In this document: piece by piece, positions 1 to 8,328 of the stretch
How the letters are laid out: every line of letters begins with the position of its first letter
Numbering within the stretch: position 1 is the first letter of the stretch
NCBI GenBank assembly: GCA_964651505.1
Contig: CAZYXT010000024.1
Span: 1 to 25,608 of the forward strand
DNA length: 25,608 nucleotides
Direction: 5' to 3'
Source of the DNA: Avisuccinivibrio_A sp964651505
Lineage (GTDB): Bacteria > Pseudomonadota > Gammaproteobacteria > Enterobacterales > Succinivibrionaceae
Program-made: the position numbers and the translations under genes
Notes under the pieces: model-generated
What the model saw: only the letters and a program-made list of their open reading frames with translations
Databases searched by the model: none
Told to the model about the DNA's origin: nothing

Positions 1-1076
1 GTTCAAGAAGCTCTCCAGCACATCCTTATCAATCGACAAGGTCGACATCTTCGAGTCGTCCATGTTATCAGAGCCCGAAAAACTGCTATTCTCCACTCCG
101 CCATCAACAATGATGCCGCCTGAAGCACTCGCAGAGGTTACATACAGGTCAACCTCGGACTGAATATCCAAAGTACCTGCATTAACCCTAATGTAGCCGC
201 CGCTTTCAATGCTTAACGAGCCGCCGGTAACCTCCAACTTCGACTCGTTGGCATCATGAGCATCATCTCCTGAGTAAGAACCACCCGCGGATGATGAAAG
301 CTTAGAGTCCTGAAGCGCAATAGTCAACGATGACTCGGAGCTAACCGTCACCTCGCCATTCCACTCGCCGCCTTCGGTACTAATATAATTGTCGCTGCCC
401 GAAACCACCGTAAACGAGCCGTCATCAATATTAAAGGCCCCGCCCTGGAAAGTGATCTGTCCTGCTGTAGAAGTGCCCGACGAATTAATGCTTACCGAGC
501 CGCCCTTTTGAATGCTAAATACATCACTGTCAATGATCACAGATCCCGAAGAACTGGTGATCTCTAACTGAGCATCCCCGCTCTTGGCATTGCTATACCC
601 CGAGCCAACAGTAAACGTCTCTGCCGCAACAGTAATGTTGCCCGAATAATTGCCTCTCACGCTCTGAATCAAAACGCTGCCGCTGTTAATCCTAATCTCG
701 CTAATGCTCAACGTACCCGAGCCGACACTAGACCTCCTCGGCCCGATGATAAAAGACTTACTGTTTCCGTCGGCGTCGCTCGTGCCTTCAATAATCAACG
801 AGCCGGTGCCGGTTAAAGAAGGATTAGCACTCTCACCCCCCGAGAATCCGATCCAACCATTTCCGGACAGACCATTGATGATCACATCGCTGTCAAAGGA
901 ATAACTTCCCGAAAACCTAACCCGGAAATTTTCGTCGCTCTCCACAGTAATAGCTTCAGACCCCGAAAGCCGCTCTGCACTCGTCACCGAAACAGCATTC
1001 GCCTGTCCTGCGGCCAAACCTGCAGTCAGAACCACTGCAGAGGCTAAGCCTTTGATAATGCGTGCCCTAAACCCAT
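1..1076 (-). pseudogene. Surface/autotransporter-like beta-repeat protein, 5' part; start codon out of frame
   Basis: Read on the minus strand, the frame from the TAA at 1080-1078 is open for 358 codons to the window edge, so the 3' end lies outside. It encodes an n-region with RIIK, a hydrophobic stretch (GLASAVVLTAGLAAG), a likely signal peptidase site after QANA, and then Ser/Gly-rich repeats of the type GSLSIESGG and GSFTVVSG. These suggest a parallel beta-helix passenger of an exported surface protein. The in-frame codons before RIIK contain no ATG, GTG or TTG. The only good start, ATG at 1076-1074 with AGGG upstream, is one base out of frame and stops after ten codons. One added base in the GGGTTT run (1069-1074) would give MGFRARIIK and a normal signal peptide. 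It may be a pseudogene, a phase-off allele or an assembly error. The exact family is not identified. Confidence 0.72.
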
Positions 1077-1077
1077 C
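1057..1077 (-). repeat. Inverted-repeat copy L, covering the adhesin start codon
   Basis: On the minus strand this reads GATGGGTTTAGGGCACGCATT. It matches the plus-strand copy at 1395-1416 over 20 positions, with one substitution and one T missing. The two copies face each other across a 317-bp spacer that carries the region upstream of the adhesin. Confidence 0.6.
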
Positions 1078-1680
1078 TTACCCTGATCTGAGGCGAGCCG
1101 GACTCGATCTTGCCCCTCATTTTGTGATGATCTGATCCTATTTTTCCCATCTTTAATTATCGCAATTGCATTTTCCACCCGTCTTCTTGGATCGATTTAA
1201 CTTATCTTCACCCCTGCCTTAAAGACATGCCCCCCTGCCCCATAAAAAGATTAAGACCGGCTCTGCATGCTCCGGGATGCCGGCAGCGATCCTGCGCTAT
1301 GAGGGGGTGGGTCGGCAAAAGAGAATGGTTAGAGGAGCAGAGGAATTTAAAACAGCCGCAAACGGCTCAGCATCGCAAAAGCGCCCTAATCGGGGATGGG
1401 TTTTAGGGCACTCATTGTTAGTTTTGAAAGTTTGCAGCCAAAATTGATGCGCAATTACGCGGCGCCAAGATCCCATCTTTGCGCAATTAAGAGCGTAAAT
1501 GCCAAAAAATCTCCCCCTATCAGGACGCGCCTCAACTTTATGGCAAACACTCAGACCGGTTGCTTCTTGTCCCGGGTGGCAAGTTGACGGAAGATCAGAG
1601 GTTCTAAGGTTGAAATCACTTGGGGCCCTCAGTGCCAAGCTATTGCAGAGCAGCTTAAGAACAGTGCCCTGCAACAACGC
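1077..1680. other. Non-coding stretch between the adhesin start and the operon terminator
   Basis: No supportable gene. It should hold the adhesin promoter on the minus strand, but I found no convincing -35/-10 pair. It contains the right-hand inverted repeat, a direct repeat GCGCAATTA at 1449-1457 and 1481-1489, and a TGTGA half-site at 1123-1127. The ORFs across it in both directions have low-complexity, non-protein-like translations. Confidence 0.5.
1395..1416 (+). repeat. Inverted-repeat copy R, with a four-T run
   Basis: Plus strand: the ATG is at 1396-1398, followed by GGTTTTAGGGCAC and CATT. Copy L has TTT where this copy has TTTT. The segment also forms its own short stem, GCCCTAA (1383-1389) with TTAGGGC (1403-1409). 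The ORF that begins here has no signal peptide and resembles no protein I know. Confidence 0.6.
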
Positions 1681-1707
1681 AAAAAGCAATCCCTGTCGGG
1701 ATTGCTT
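1681..1707 (-). terminator. Rho-independent terminator at the end of the sugar/polyol operon
   Basis: Ten-base-pair perfect stem, AAGCAATCCC (1684-1693) with GGGATTGCTT (1698-1707), and a four-base loop. On the minus strand the stem runs straight into five Ts. It lies 61 bases past the stop of the gene at 1769 and is the first convincing terminator downstream of the operon. Confidence 0.88.
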
Positions 1708-1768
1708 GAGGTAAGGAATAAGCGTATCGATTAGCCCTGACTTAAAGCTTTCATGCAAGAGCTTTAAA

Positions 1769-2761
1769 TCAGTGATGGGCGGTGATCTTAATGTATGGCA
1801 CATAGACCTCCTTGCCGTTTACCATGTAAAAGCCCGCGGAGGCGTCCACCTTTTCGCCCTTGGCTGCCAAGTACGCAATCTTATAGGCAGCTTGGGCCTG
1901 AGTATAGTAATCGTTGCGCACGGTGCCTGCCATTTGCCCATCCTGCACGGCCTTGACAGCTTCTTCAATGCCGTCGATGCCGAGCACGGGAATATGTTTT
2001 TGCGGATCGGCGCCGTTAAAGCCTATGCTCTTTAAGTACTGCAAAGCGCCCAAGGCCATGGCATCGTTGTTGGAGATCACGGCCTCCACGCTGTCGATGC
2101 CGTTGATGCGCACATACTGCTCAAAAACATCGTGCGCGGTGCCAAAATCCCAATTGGCATAGGCTGCTCCTGCCTCGGTGAAGGTAACAGGAGAGGTCTT
2201 AAAGCTGTCGCGCACGGCCATGGTGCGCATGACGGTGTCAGCCAGATTCTTTTCCCCTTGCAGCAAGAAATAAGAGATCTGTCCGTCCCCGTTGCGATCG
2301 ACCTGAGGATTATCCAGACAATACTGCGTCAGGATCTCGGCCTGATAACGCCCCGCCTGCCCGGGATCAGAGCCCACATACCAGCAATTGTTATAAGAGC
2401 GCAGCACATGATCATCAGGTTTGCGGTTAATGAAAACCAAGGGAAGCCCTCCTGCGTCATGGGCAGCGGAGATGAGAGGATAGACACCGTGCGGCTCGAT
2501 GGGATTTATGATCAGGGCCGCAGCTCCATTGCGCACGGACAATTGCAATTGCTGCTGTTCTTTGACCAGATCTTCTTGGGCATAGTAGAGCTTAAAGTCC
2601 AGATCTGATGTTTGGGCCAAACGCTGCAACTCCAAGGCGTAATTTTTCATGAAGGGATCATTTTGGCTGAAAATCGATGCGGCAATGAATTGGGGATCAG
2701 CCAAAGCAGAAGCACAGCACAAAGACAAAACAGCGGCAAGTGCATATTTATGCTTGGACAT
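1769..2761 (-). CDS. Periplasmic sugar-binding protein, MglB (galactose/glucose-binding) type
   Basis: 330 residues. A Sec signal peptide ends in ASALA at residue 21, and the rest is a type I periplasmic binding fold (Peripla_BP_4). Residues 155-161, DRNGDGQ, reproduce the EF-hand-like calcium loop of the galactose-binding protein MglB. NNDAMALGAL and VLGIDG in the C lobe also follow MglB, so a hexose- or pentose-type ligand is likely. It starts 18 bases after the AraC-type gene. Its GAGGAG Shine-Dalgarno sequence overlaps the end of that gene, at an unusually long 12-base spacing, which suggests translational coupling. It is the last gene before the terminator at 1681. It has no ABC partner beside it, unlike the binding protein at 11627. 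It may serve the same transporter with another ligand, or a distant mgl-type system. Family assignment is firm; ligand is unknown. Confidence 0.88.
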   Translation of the reverse strand: MSKHKYALAAVLSLCCASALADPQFIAASIFSQNDPFMKNYALELQRLAQTSDLDFKLYYAQEDLVKEQQQLQLSVRNGAAALIINPIEPHGVYPLISAAHDAGGLPLVFINRKPDDHVLRSYNNCWYVGSDPGQAGRYQAEILTQYCLDNPQVDRNGDGQISYFLLQGEKNLADTVMRTMAVRDSFKTSPVTFTEAGAAYANWDFGTAHDVFEQYVRINGIDSVEAVISNNDAMALGALQYLKSIGFNGADPQKHIPVLGIDGIEEAVKAVQDGQMAGTVRNDYYTQAQAAYKIAYLAAKGEKVDASAGFYMVNGKEVYVPYIKITAHH

Positions 2762-2779
2762 AGAGCTTTTTTTCTCCTC

Positions 2780-4120
2780 TCAAATGGTGACTTTGAACTT
2801 AAGCCGGTACAGATCAGGGGTCTGGCCTGTTTCCTTTTTAAACAGCTTGGTAAAATGGCTCTGCGAGCAAAAATTCAGCAAAGAGGTGATCTCGGCAATG
2901 CTGTAATCGGTGTACTTTAGCATTTGCTTGGCCACCTTGATCTTCTCCTGCCTGCAATAACGCATCAGCGAAACGCCCGCATGCTCTTTGAACACATGCT
3001 GCAAATACGATTTGCTGATCTTAAGATCAGTTGAGATGATCTCAACCGTAAGCTTGTTGTGAATAAAGCGCAGCACGTAATTTTTGACGGTTTCCACAAT
3101 CTTCTCGTGCCTAAGGTTGCTGTCGGCCTCTTCGCCTTGATTTTGTGAAGTCTGTGCCTTTTCATCAGGCATTGGAGGCTGATTGAGCATCAAATAATCT
3201 TTCTTGCTCCCTTTGGCCTCCTTGACCAGCTGGGCAAAACGCAATTGCGCGGCGGTCTTGACGGCAAAAACCTCTTGGGGGCTTTTGGCCTCCTCCACCT
3301 GCAAAATAAAGGCATCTGCCACCACATAGGCGCTTTCCACCTCCAAGCCCCCCGAAATGGCCGAGCGGCAGGATAAGGTCACGTCAATGATGCCGATATT
3401 CTTTTCGCTGCGCAAGACGTCGTGAGCCAAAGTGCCGCGCCGCCCGGGGTACGGAAAATCAAGACTGGCCATCAGATTGTCAGGCTCGCCCAATCTGATG
3501 TTTTCCAATACCCTCGTCTCCATGGACAAAGGATGATGGGGCTGTCCTTCGATATTAAGGACCGTGATGTCGCTCAGTTTCTTTTCAAGACTGAGCAAGG
3601 TTGTGGCATTTAAAAAGGAGCGGGCAATAAAACTGCTCATCGACAAAGTCTCGCCGGTATTGATCGAATGCAGCAAGATCAGAGCCGAGGCAAAGGATGG
3701 CACATCAGTTTTAGTAAGATAGACCTGCTCGGGGCAATGATGACGCACCGCATGAAAACCTGCCGCCTCATCATCGACAGTCCCGACGATGGCAGGGCCG
3801 AACAGATAAACACGCTGTTTTCCTTTGATCCCCCCGTAAATTACGGCGCCGTGATCGCTTTGCATAAAAACCTGCTCGGCCTTTGCTTTGTCTATGAGGC
3901 TTTGGCGGAAAGGCGGATCATTGAACAAGGGATCTGAGGCGTCAGTGGTTGAAGAGAGCCTGAGAACAGACTGCCCTTGTTCGTCATAACCATGGACCTG
4001 AATGTGCAGGATTTGAATGACGAGCAAAATGAAATACTCCAAATCAGGCTCTTTGCGGCCGTTTTGAAGGTATTCATCAAAAACCTTCATCATGTAAATC
4101 AGGCTTTCAGTGGATGCCAT
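2780..4120 (-). CDS. AraC-family transcriptional regulator with a large N-terminal sensor region
   Basis: 446 residues. The C-terminal ~105 residues form a standard AraC/XylS double helix-turn-helix: HTH1 around residues 357-382 (LTVEIISTDLKISKSYLQ) and HTH2 around 408-435 (IAEITSLLNF, SQSHFTKLFKKETGQTP). The first ~335 residues are not a cupin and show no transmembrane segment or signal, so this is a cytosolic protein with a sensor domain I do not recognise. It follows the transketolase C half after a 57-base gap with no terminator, and precedes the MglB-like gene by 18 bases, so it is probably cotranscribed with the operon. Inference: it is the local, sugar-responsive activator and autoregulates as part of the operon. 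The ATG is preceded by AGGAG at 11 bases. Confidence 0.9.
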   Translation of the reverse strand: MASTESLIYMMKVFDEYLQNGRKEPDLEYFILLVIQILHIQVHGYDEQGQSVLRLSSTTDASDPLFNDPPFRQSLIDKAKAEQVFMQSDHGAVIYGGIKGKQRVYLFGPAIVGTVDDEAAGFHAVRHHCPEQVYLTKTDVPSFASALILLHSINTGETLSMSSFIARSFLNATTLLSLEKKLSDITVLNIEGQPHHPLSMETRVLENIRLGEPDNLMASLDFPYPGRRGTLAHDVLRSEKNIGIIDVTLSCRSAISGGLEVESAYVVADAFILQVEEAKSPQEVFAVKTAAQLRFAQLVKEAKGSKKDYLMLNQPPMPDEKAQTSQNQGEEADSNLRHEKIVETVKNYVLRFIHNKLTVEIISTDLKISKSYLQHVFKEHAGVSLMRYCRQEKIKVAKQMLKYTDYSIAEITSLLNFCSQSHFTKLFKKETGQTPDLYRLKFKVTI

Positions 4121-4177
4121 GGTTAATTATGCTCCTGCTGCAGTTTCCGCCCTTTGCCTCATCTACGGCGTGCGCAT

Positions 4178-5104
4178 CTAGAGGTTCTCCTGCACGGTCT
4201 TGGCTATGCCTTCGGCGCTTAAGCCGTAGTAGTCAAACACCTCTTGAGAAGTGCCGGATACGGCAGGCTCGTCGGGCAATGACAGATTGATGACTTTCTT
4301 GGGAGCATTGGCGCCTATGACCTGAGAGGTCATGGCCCCCAGGCCCCCAAAAGGCGAATGCTCTTCAATGCTGACCACAAGCTTGGCCTTGGCCGTCTGC
4401 TCAAGCAGAGTTTGAGAGTCAAAAGGCTTGAGACAGTACATGTCCAATACTCCGGCATCGATGCCTTTGCTTGCCAAAAGCTTGGCAGCATTGAGGGCAG
4501 GGCCCACCATTTCGCCTGCGGCCACCAAGACGACATCGGTGCCTTGGCGTGTGATCACGGCCTTATCCAAGGCAAACTGCAAGCTTGAGTCATAGACGTC
4601 CTCAACTGCATTGCGCCCCACTCTGATGTAGGCAGGCTTATTGTCCTTCAATAAAGCCTGCATCAGGCAGCGGGTTTGTTCGGCATCGGCCGGCAGATAA
4701 ACCCGCATGTTGGGCACCGAGCACATGGCGGCGATGTCCTGCGCGCTGTGATGGCTCATGCCCAAAGCACCGTAGCTGACGCCGCCTGAGATGCCTATCA
4801 GTTTGACATTGGTGTTCGAATAAGCCACGTCAACCTTGCATTGCTCGTAGGAGCGGGTGCTCAAGAAGCAGGCAGGGGACATGGGATAAGGCTTTTTGCC
4901 CAGGCGGGCCAAACCTGCTGCGATCCCCACCAAATCTTGCTCGGCGATGCCGGTCTCGATGGATTGTTGCGGGAAAGCCTCAAAAAAAGGAGTGGCAGAG
5001 GCGCTGCCGCGGCTGTCCGAGCACAAAACGACCACGTCCTTGTCGGTTTTGGCCGCCTCCATCAGTACGTCGCAAATGACTTGTTTGTTAGCGCGCTTAG
5101 CCAT
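4178..5104 (-). CDS. Transketolase, C-terminal subunit (split enzyme)
   Basis: 308 residues. This is the Pyr plus C-terminal domain half of a two-subunit transketolase. IETGIAEQD (residues 49-57) carries the glutamate (E55) that activates thiamine diphosphate. GISGGVSYGALGMSHHSAQD and PADAEQTRCLMQA are typical of this half, and the C-terminal regulatory domain follows from about residue 180. The start overlaps the stop of the N half by eight bases (ATGGCTAA), so the two are translationally coupled and surely form one enzyme. Split transketolases in sugar operons act on locus-specific ketose phosphates, for example apulose-4-phosphate. Here the kinase product is the likely donor. The actual donor and acceptor cannot be read from the sequence. 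Confidence 0.93.
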   Translation of the reverse strand: MAKRANKQVICDVLMEAAKTDKDVVVLCSDSRGSASATPFFEAFPQQSIETGIAEQDLVGIAAGLARLGKKPYPMSPACFLSTRSYEQCKVDVAYSNTNVKLIGISGGVSYGALGMSHHSAQDIAAMCSVPNMRVYLPADAEQTRCLMQALLKDNKPAYIRVGRNAVEDVYDSSLQFALDKAVITRQGTDVVLVAAGEMVGPALNAAKLLASKGIDAGVLDMYCLKPFDSQTLLEQTAKAKLVVSIEEHSPFGGLGAMTSQVIGANAPKKVINLSLPDEPAVSGTSQEVFDYYGLSAEGIAKTVQENL

Positions 5105-5933
5105 TTTTTTGTGCCTCCTCCAAAGCTGCCTGCAAATCCTTCATGATCTGAGCGTATTCCTCAGCGCTTGGCACATGATGGTGCCACGATGCCTTGTTCT
5201 CCATCACAGGCGAGCCTTTGCCCTTGATGGTATTTGAGATCAGGATTGAAGGCTTGCCTTTGGTGGCTGCGGCTTTGGCAAAAGCCTCCTTGAGCTGAGA
5301 AACGCTGTTGCCGTCCTCAACATTGATGACATTCCAGCCAAACGCGGCCCATTTGGCGCTCAAATCGTCCAAGGCCATCACATCTTCGGTGCAGCCTGAG
5401 ATCTGCAGACGGTTGCGATCGACCACGGCGCACAGATTGTCAAGCTTGTAGTTGGCGCCTGCCATGGCAGCTTCCCAGTTGGAGCCTTCGGCCTGTTCGC
5501 CGTCGCCCATGACCACATACACGCGGTGCGGATCTTGGTTCATGCGGCAGGCCAAAGCCATGCCCACGCCCACCGGCAAACCGTGGCCTAAGGAGCCCGA
5601 ATTCATCTCGATGCCGGGCAGCTTGTTGTTGGGGTGGCCGATAAACTTGGTGTTGAAGCGGGAAAATTCATCCAAGACCTGCTTAAGCGGGAAAAAGCCC
5701 TTTTCGGCCAAGACGGCATAAAGGGTTTCAACCGAGTGGCCTTTGCTCATGATAAAGTGATCGTGGTAATTTGATGCGTAATTCTCGGCTGTCACGTCCA
5801 TGACATCAAAGTACAGCGTGACCAGAACTTCCATCACCGACATGTCGCCGCCGATGTGCCCGCTTTTGCCTGCGGTGATGATGTCTATGACATCTTTTCT
5901 GAGTTTATAGGATAAAGCCTGCAAATTGTTCAT
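5097..5933 (-). CDS. Transketolase, N-terminal (ThDP-binding) subunit (split enzyme)
   Basis: 278 residues, the PP domain half. GDGEQAEG (residues 143-150) with N174 forms the thiamine diphosphate/Mg binding motif GDG-X(n)-N. H26 (GHIGG), H66 (SKGHS) and H117 (GSLGHGLP) match the conserved substrate and cofactor histidines of transketolases. An AAGGAGGG ribosome site lies upstream of the ATG. It is encoded between the SDR dehydrogenase at 6001 (67-base gap holding a stem-loop) and its partner subunit. The length is normal for the family of separate TktA/TktB-like halves found in sugar catabolic clusters. Confidence 0.93.
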   Translation of the reverse strand: MNNLQALSYKLRKDVIDIITAGKSGHIGGDMSVMEVLVTLYFDVMDVTAENYASNYHDHFIMSKGHSVETLYAVLAEKGFFPLKQVLDEFSRFNTKFIGHPNNKLPGIEMNSGSLGHGLPVGVGMALACRMNQDPHRVYVVMGDGEQAEGSNWEAAMAGANYKLDNLCAVVDRNRLQISGCTEDVMALDDLSAKWAAFGWNVINVEDGNSVSQLKEAFAKAAATKGKPSILISNTIKGKGSPVMENKASWHHHVPSAEEYAQIMKDLQAALEEAQKNG

Positions 5934-5962
5934 CAGTAGAGTCTCCCTCCTTAGTCGGGCAG

Positions 5963-5986
5963 ACCGTCGCCCTTAAGGGCGGCGGT
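5963..5986 (-). promoter_or_regulatory. Intercistronic stem-loop between SDR 2 and transketolase N half
   Basis: ACCGTCGCCC (5963-5972) pairs with GGGCGGCGGT (5977-5986) around a TTAA loop. In the minus-strand transcript this is nine pairs and one C-A mismatch. No T-run follows on that strand, so it looks like an mRNA-stabilising or processing element, not a terminator. On the plus strand the stem is followed by only four Ts. Confidence 0.5.
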
Positions 5987-6000
5987 TTTGGATGTAAAGG

Positions 6001-6798
6001 CTAGTTCATGAACATGCCGCCATCGATGTTGATGGTCTGGCCGGTTACATAGGCCGCATCGTCGGAGGCAAGGAAGGCGACCACATTGGCCACGTCCGAG
6101 GGCATGCCGGCGCGCTTAAGAGGAATGCCGTCGACCCACTCCTTCATCAGCTCACCCTTGCCGTACTGCTTGCCGGGGGTGCTCAGCATCTGACCCCAAA
6201 CCCTGTCGTTGTATTCCCACATGTCGGTGACGATGATGCCCGGGCAAAAGGCATTAACGGTGACATTGTGGGGAGCAAGCTCGATGGCCAAAGACTGGGT
6301 AATGCCTATCACGCCCATCTTGGCGCAGGCATAGTGAGGAGTATAGATAAAGCCCTTGCGGCCCTGGCCTGATGATGAGTTGATGATGCGGCCCTTGTTC
6401 TGCTTGACCATGATCTTGGCAGCTTCGCGGCAGCACATCCACACGCCCACGGCATCGACGTTTACGACCTTGGAAAACTCCTCCACGGTCATCTTGTCAA
6501 AGTGCTGGATGGTGATGATGCCGGCATTTTGCACGCTGACGTCAAGATGCCCGTAATCCTTTTCTACCATGGCATACATGGAGGTTACCTGCTCTTCGCT
6601 CGTAACATCCACCAAGCAGCCTTGGGCCTTGACGCCGTACTTGGATGCGATCTCCGTTGCAGTCTCTTTGACCTGCTCGGACACGTCAGAGATGATAACA
6701 TTGGCCCCTTCGGCGGCAAAGCGCTCTGCAATGCCCCTGCCGATGCCTTTGCCGGCGCCGGTAACTACAACATTAGCACCCACGAACCTTTTTTCCAT
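6001..6798 (-). CDS. SDR-family NAD(P)-dependent polyol dehydrogenase (SDR 2)
   Basis: 265 residues, classical short-chain dehydrogenase length. The cofactor motif TGAGKGIG is at residues 13-20, NAG at 91-93, catalytic S143, and YxxxK as Y156/K160. D38 at the end of beta-2 (IISDVS) favours NAD over NADP. The C-terminal end IPLKRAGMPSDVANVVAFLAS...GQTINIDGG resembles sorbitol/xylitol-type and diacetyl-reductase-type SDRs. It lies between the FGGY kinase (29-base gap) and the split transketolase, so it is expected to oxidise or reduce the pathway sugar or polyol in the cytosol. A Shine-Dalgarno AGAGGT lies eight bases before the ATG. Family is certain; substrate is unknown. Confidence 0.9.
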   Translation of the reverse strand: MEKRFVGANVVVTGAGKGIGRGIAERFAAEGANVIISDVSEQVKETATEIASKYGVKAQGCLVDVTSEEQVTSMYAMVEKDYGHLDVSVQNAGIITIQHFDKMTVEEFSKVVNVDAVGVWMCCREAAKIMVKQNKGRIINSSSGQGRKGFIYTPHYACAKMGVIGITQSLAIELAPHNVTVNAFCPGIIVTDMWEYNDRVWGQMLSTPGKQYGKGELMKEWVDGIPLKRAGMPSDVANVVAFLASDDAAYVTGQTINIDGGMFMN

Positions 6799-6827
6799 TT
6801 ATAAGTACCTCTTTACTGTATAACAAG

Positions 6828-8318
6828 TTAGTGATTTAAAGTCATTTGCACCGCTGCGTCCCACTGAGCCTTGCAACGCTTTAACTCTTCATGGCGCTGC
6901 ATGTTCGGGCTGAAGACAAAGTGGCTTGGTATCATTTGCTCTAACTGTTCGCGACCCAAAGAGCCCAAGCACTTAGCCGCCAGCATGCCTGCGCCGATGG
7001 CCGAAAGCTCGGAGGTGTCGCTGCGCGAAACCTTGCAGCCAAGCAAATCGGCCTGAAACTGCATCAGCCAGTTGTTCTTGGTGGGACCCCCGTCCACCAT
7101 CAGAGTGTCAAGCTTGAAAGTTGGGATCTTGCGCATAAAGTCGATGACATCGGCAATCTGATAGGCAATGGACTCCAAGGAAGCGCGGATCAAATGATCA
7201 GCCGTGGCGCCGCGGGAGAGGCCGCAGATCACGCCGCGGGCATTCTCCTTCCACCAGGGGGCGCCGGCGCCGGTTAAGGCAGGCACAAAATAGATGCCCA
7301 AATTTGAAGGAGCGCGCTTTTCTATATCATTGATATAGGCGTTCGCATCAGGCAGAGTGTCGGTGCGGGTGGCCTGACTCATCCACAACAGAGCATCGCC
7401 CGTGTGATTGATGTTGCCCTCGATGCCGAAGGTGATGTCGCTGCCGTCATGCCAGGCAATGGTGGTGGCAAGCTCGGGAACCGACGTATCGGGCACACTC
7501 AGAGGAGCCATCACCGAAGAACCCGTGCCGTAAGTGGTCTTGACAAAACCGATTTGCCCCAAACAATGACCGTACAGGGCCGCATGCGAATCTCCGATCA
7601 TTGACATGACGGGGATGCCGTCCGGCACTCCCGGCAGGCCCTTGGTGAGGCCGAACATGTTGCTTGAGGGGCAGATCTCAGGCAAAGCCTGCTTTGGAAT
7701 GCCGAAGATCTTCAACAGCTCAGGATCCCACGAGGCAGTCTTGATGCTCAAAAGCTGCGTGCGCGCCGCGTTTGAGTAATCGCACTTAAATTCGGCCCCG
7801 CCCGTAAGATTCCACAAAAGCCACGAATCGATGGTGCCAAGGCAAATCTCGCCTTTTTGAGCAAGCGCAAGACCGTCTTTGGTGTTGTCAAGCAGCCAGC
7901 GCATTTTGGAGCCTGCAAACAAGGTTGCAACGGGCAAGCCCGAGTGCTCTTTGATAAGAGACTCAAGGCCGTCTGCGCGCAGCTTTTGGCAAAACTCTGC
8001 CGTGCGCGAGCATTGCCAGGTCATGGCCATGTTCAAAGGCTCGCCTGTCTTTTTGTACCAGCCTATGGCCGTCTCGCGCTGATTGCTGATGCCGATGCAG
8101 CCCACTCTTTGAGGATCGACCTCTTTTAAGACATCGGCCACCGCCTCAATGGTGCGCTGCACCAAGACCTTGCCGTCCTGCTCAACCCACCCCGGGTTCG
8201 GGGTGGCTATCTCAAGGGGATGAGAGGACTTGGCCAGGACATTACCCTTATTGTCAATGGCTACGGCCTTGCAATTGGTAGTGCCTTCATCGATTGCAAT
8301 GATAATGTCTTTTGCCAT
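6828..8318 (-). CDS. FGGY-family carbohydrate kinase, glycerol-kinase-like but with an altered pocket
   Basis: 496 residues, normal for the FGGY family. The N-terminal phosphate loop is DEGTTNCK (residues 10-17). The catalytic aspartate is D243 in IGDSHAALYG, and the C-terminal ATPase motif is VDGGPTKNNWLMQ. Compared with glycerol kinase, R81, E82 and W101 keep the polyol-contacting residues. The tyrosine that closes on glycerol (Tyr135 in E. coli GlpK) falls at a leucine (L133), and GDQQAAL has become GDSHAAL. This suggests that a four- or five-carbon ketose or polyol is phosphorylated, not glycerol. The gene has an ideal AGGAGGT ribosome site overlapping the permease stop. Xylulo-, ribulo- or erythrulokinase activity are all possible. 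Confidence 0.9.
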   Translation of the reverse strand: MAKDIIIAIDEGTTNCKAVAIDNKGNVLAKSSHPLEIATPNPGWVEQDGKVLVQRTIEAVADVLKEVDPQRVGCIGISNQRETAIGWYKKTGEPLNMAMTWQCSRTAEFCQKLRADGLESLIKEHSGLPVATLFAGSKMRWLLDNTKDGLALAQKGEICLGTIDSWLLWNLTGGAEFKCDYSNAARTQLLSIKTASWDPELLKIFGIPKQALPEICPSSNMFGLTKGLPGVPDGIPVMSMIGDSHAALYGHCLGQIGFVKTTYGTGSSVMAPLSVPDTSVPELATTIAWHDGSDITFGIEGNINHTGDALLWMSQATRTDTLPDANAYINDIEKRAPSNLGIYFVPALTGAGAPWWKENARGVICGLSRGATADHLIRASLESIAYQIADVIDFMRKIPTFKLDTLMVDGGPTKNNWLMQFQADLLGCKVSRSDTSELSAIGAGMLAAKCLGSLGREQLEQMIPSHFVFSPNMQRHEELKRCKAQWDAAVQMTLNH

Positions 8319-8328
8319 GGTTTACCTC

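Noticed and set aside
1396..1587. 63-codon plus-strand ORF starting MGFRA at the right inverted repeat
   Set aside because: Beyond the repeat it has neither signal peptide nor similarity to the adhesin, and no ribosome site. Only the start motif is of interest.
1297..1803. 168-codon minus-strand ORF overlapping the end of the MglB-like gene
   Set aside because: It runs through the operon terminator, has no ribosome site, overlaps a clear gene in another frame and its translation resembles no protein.
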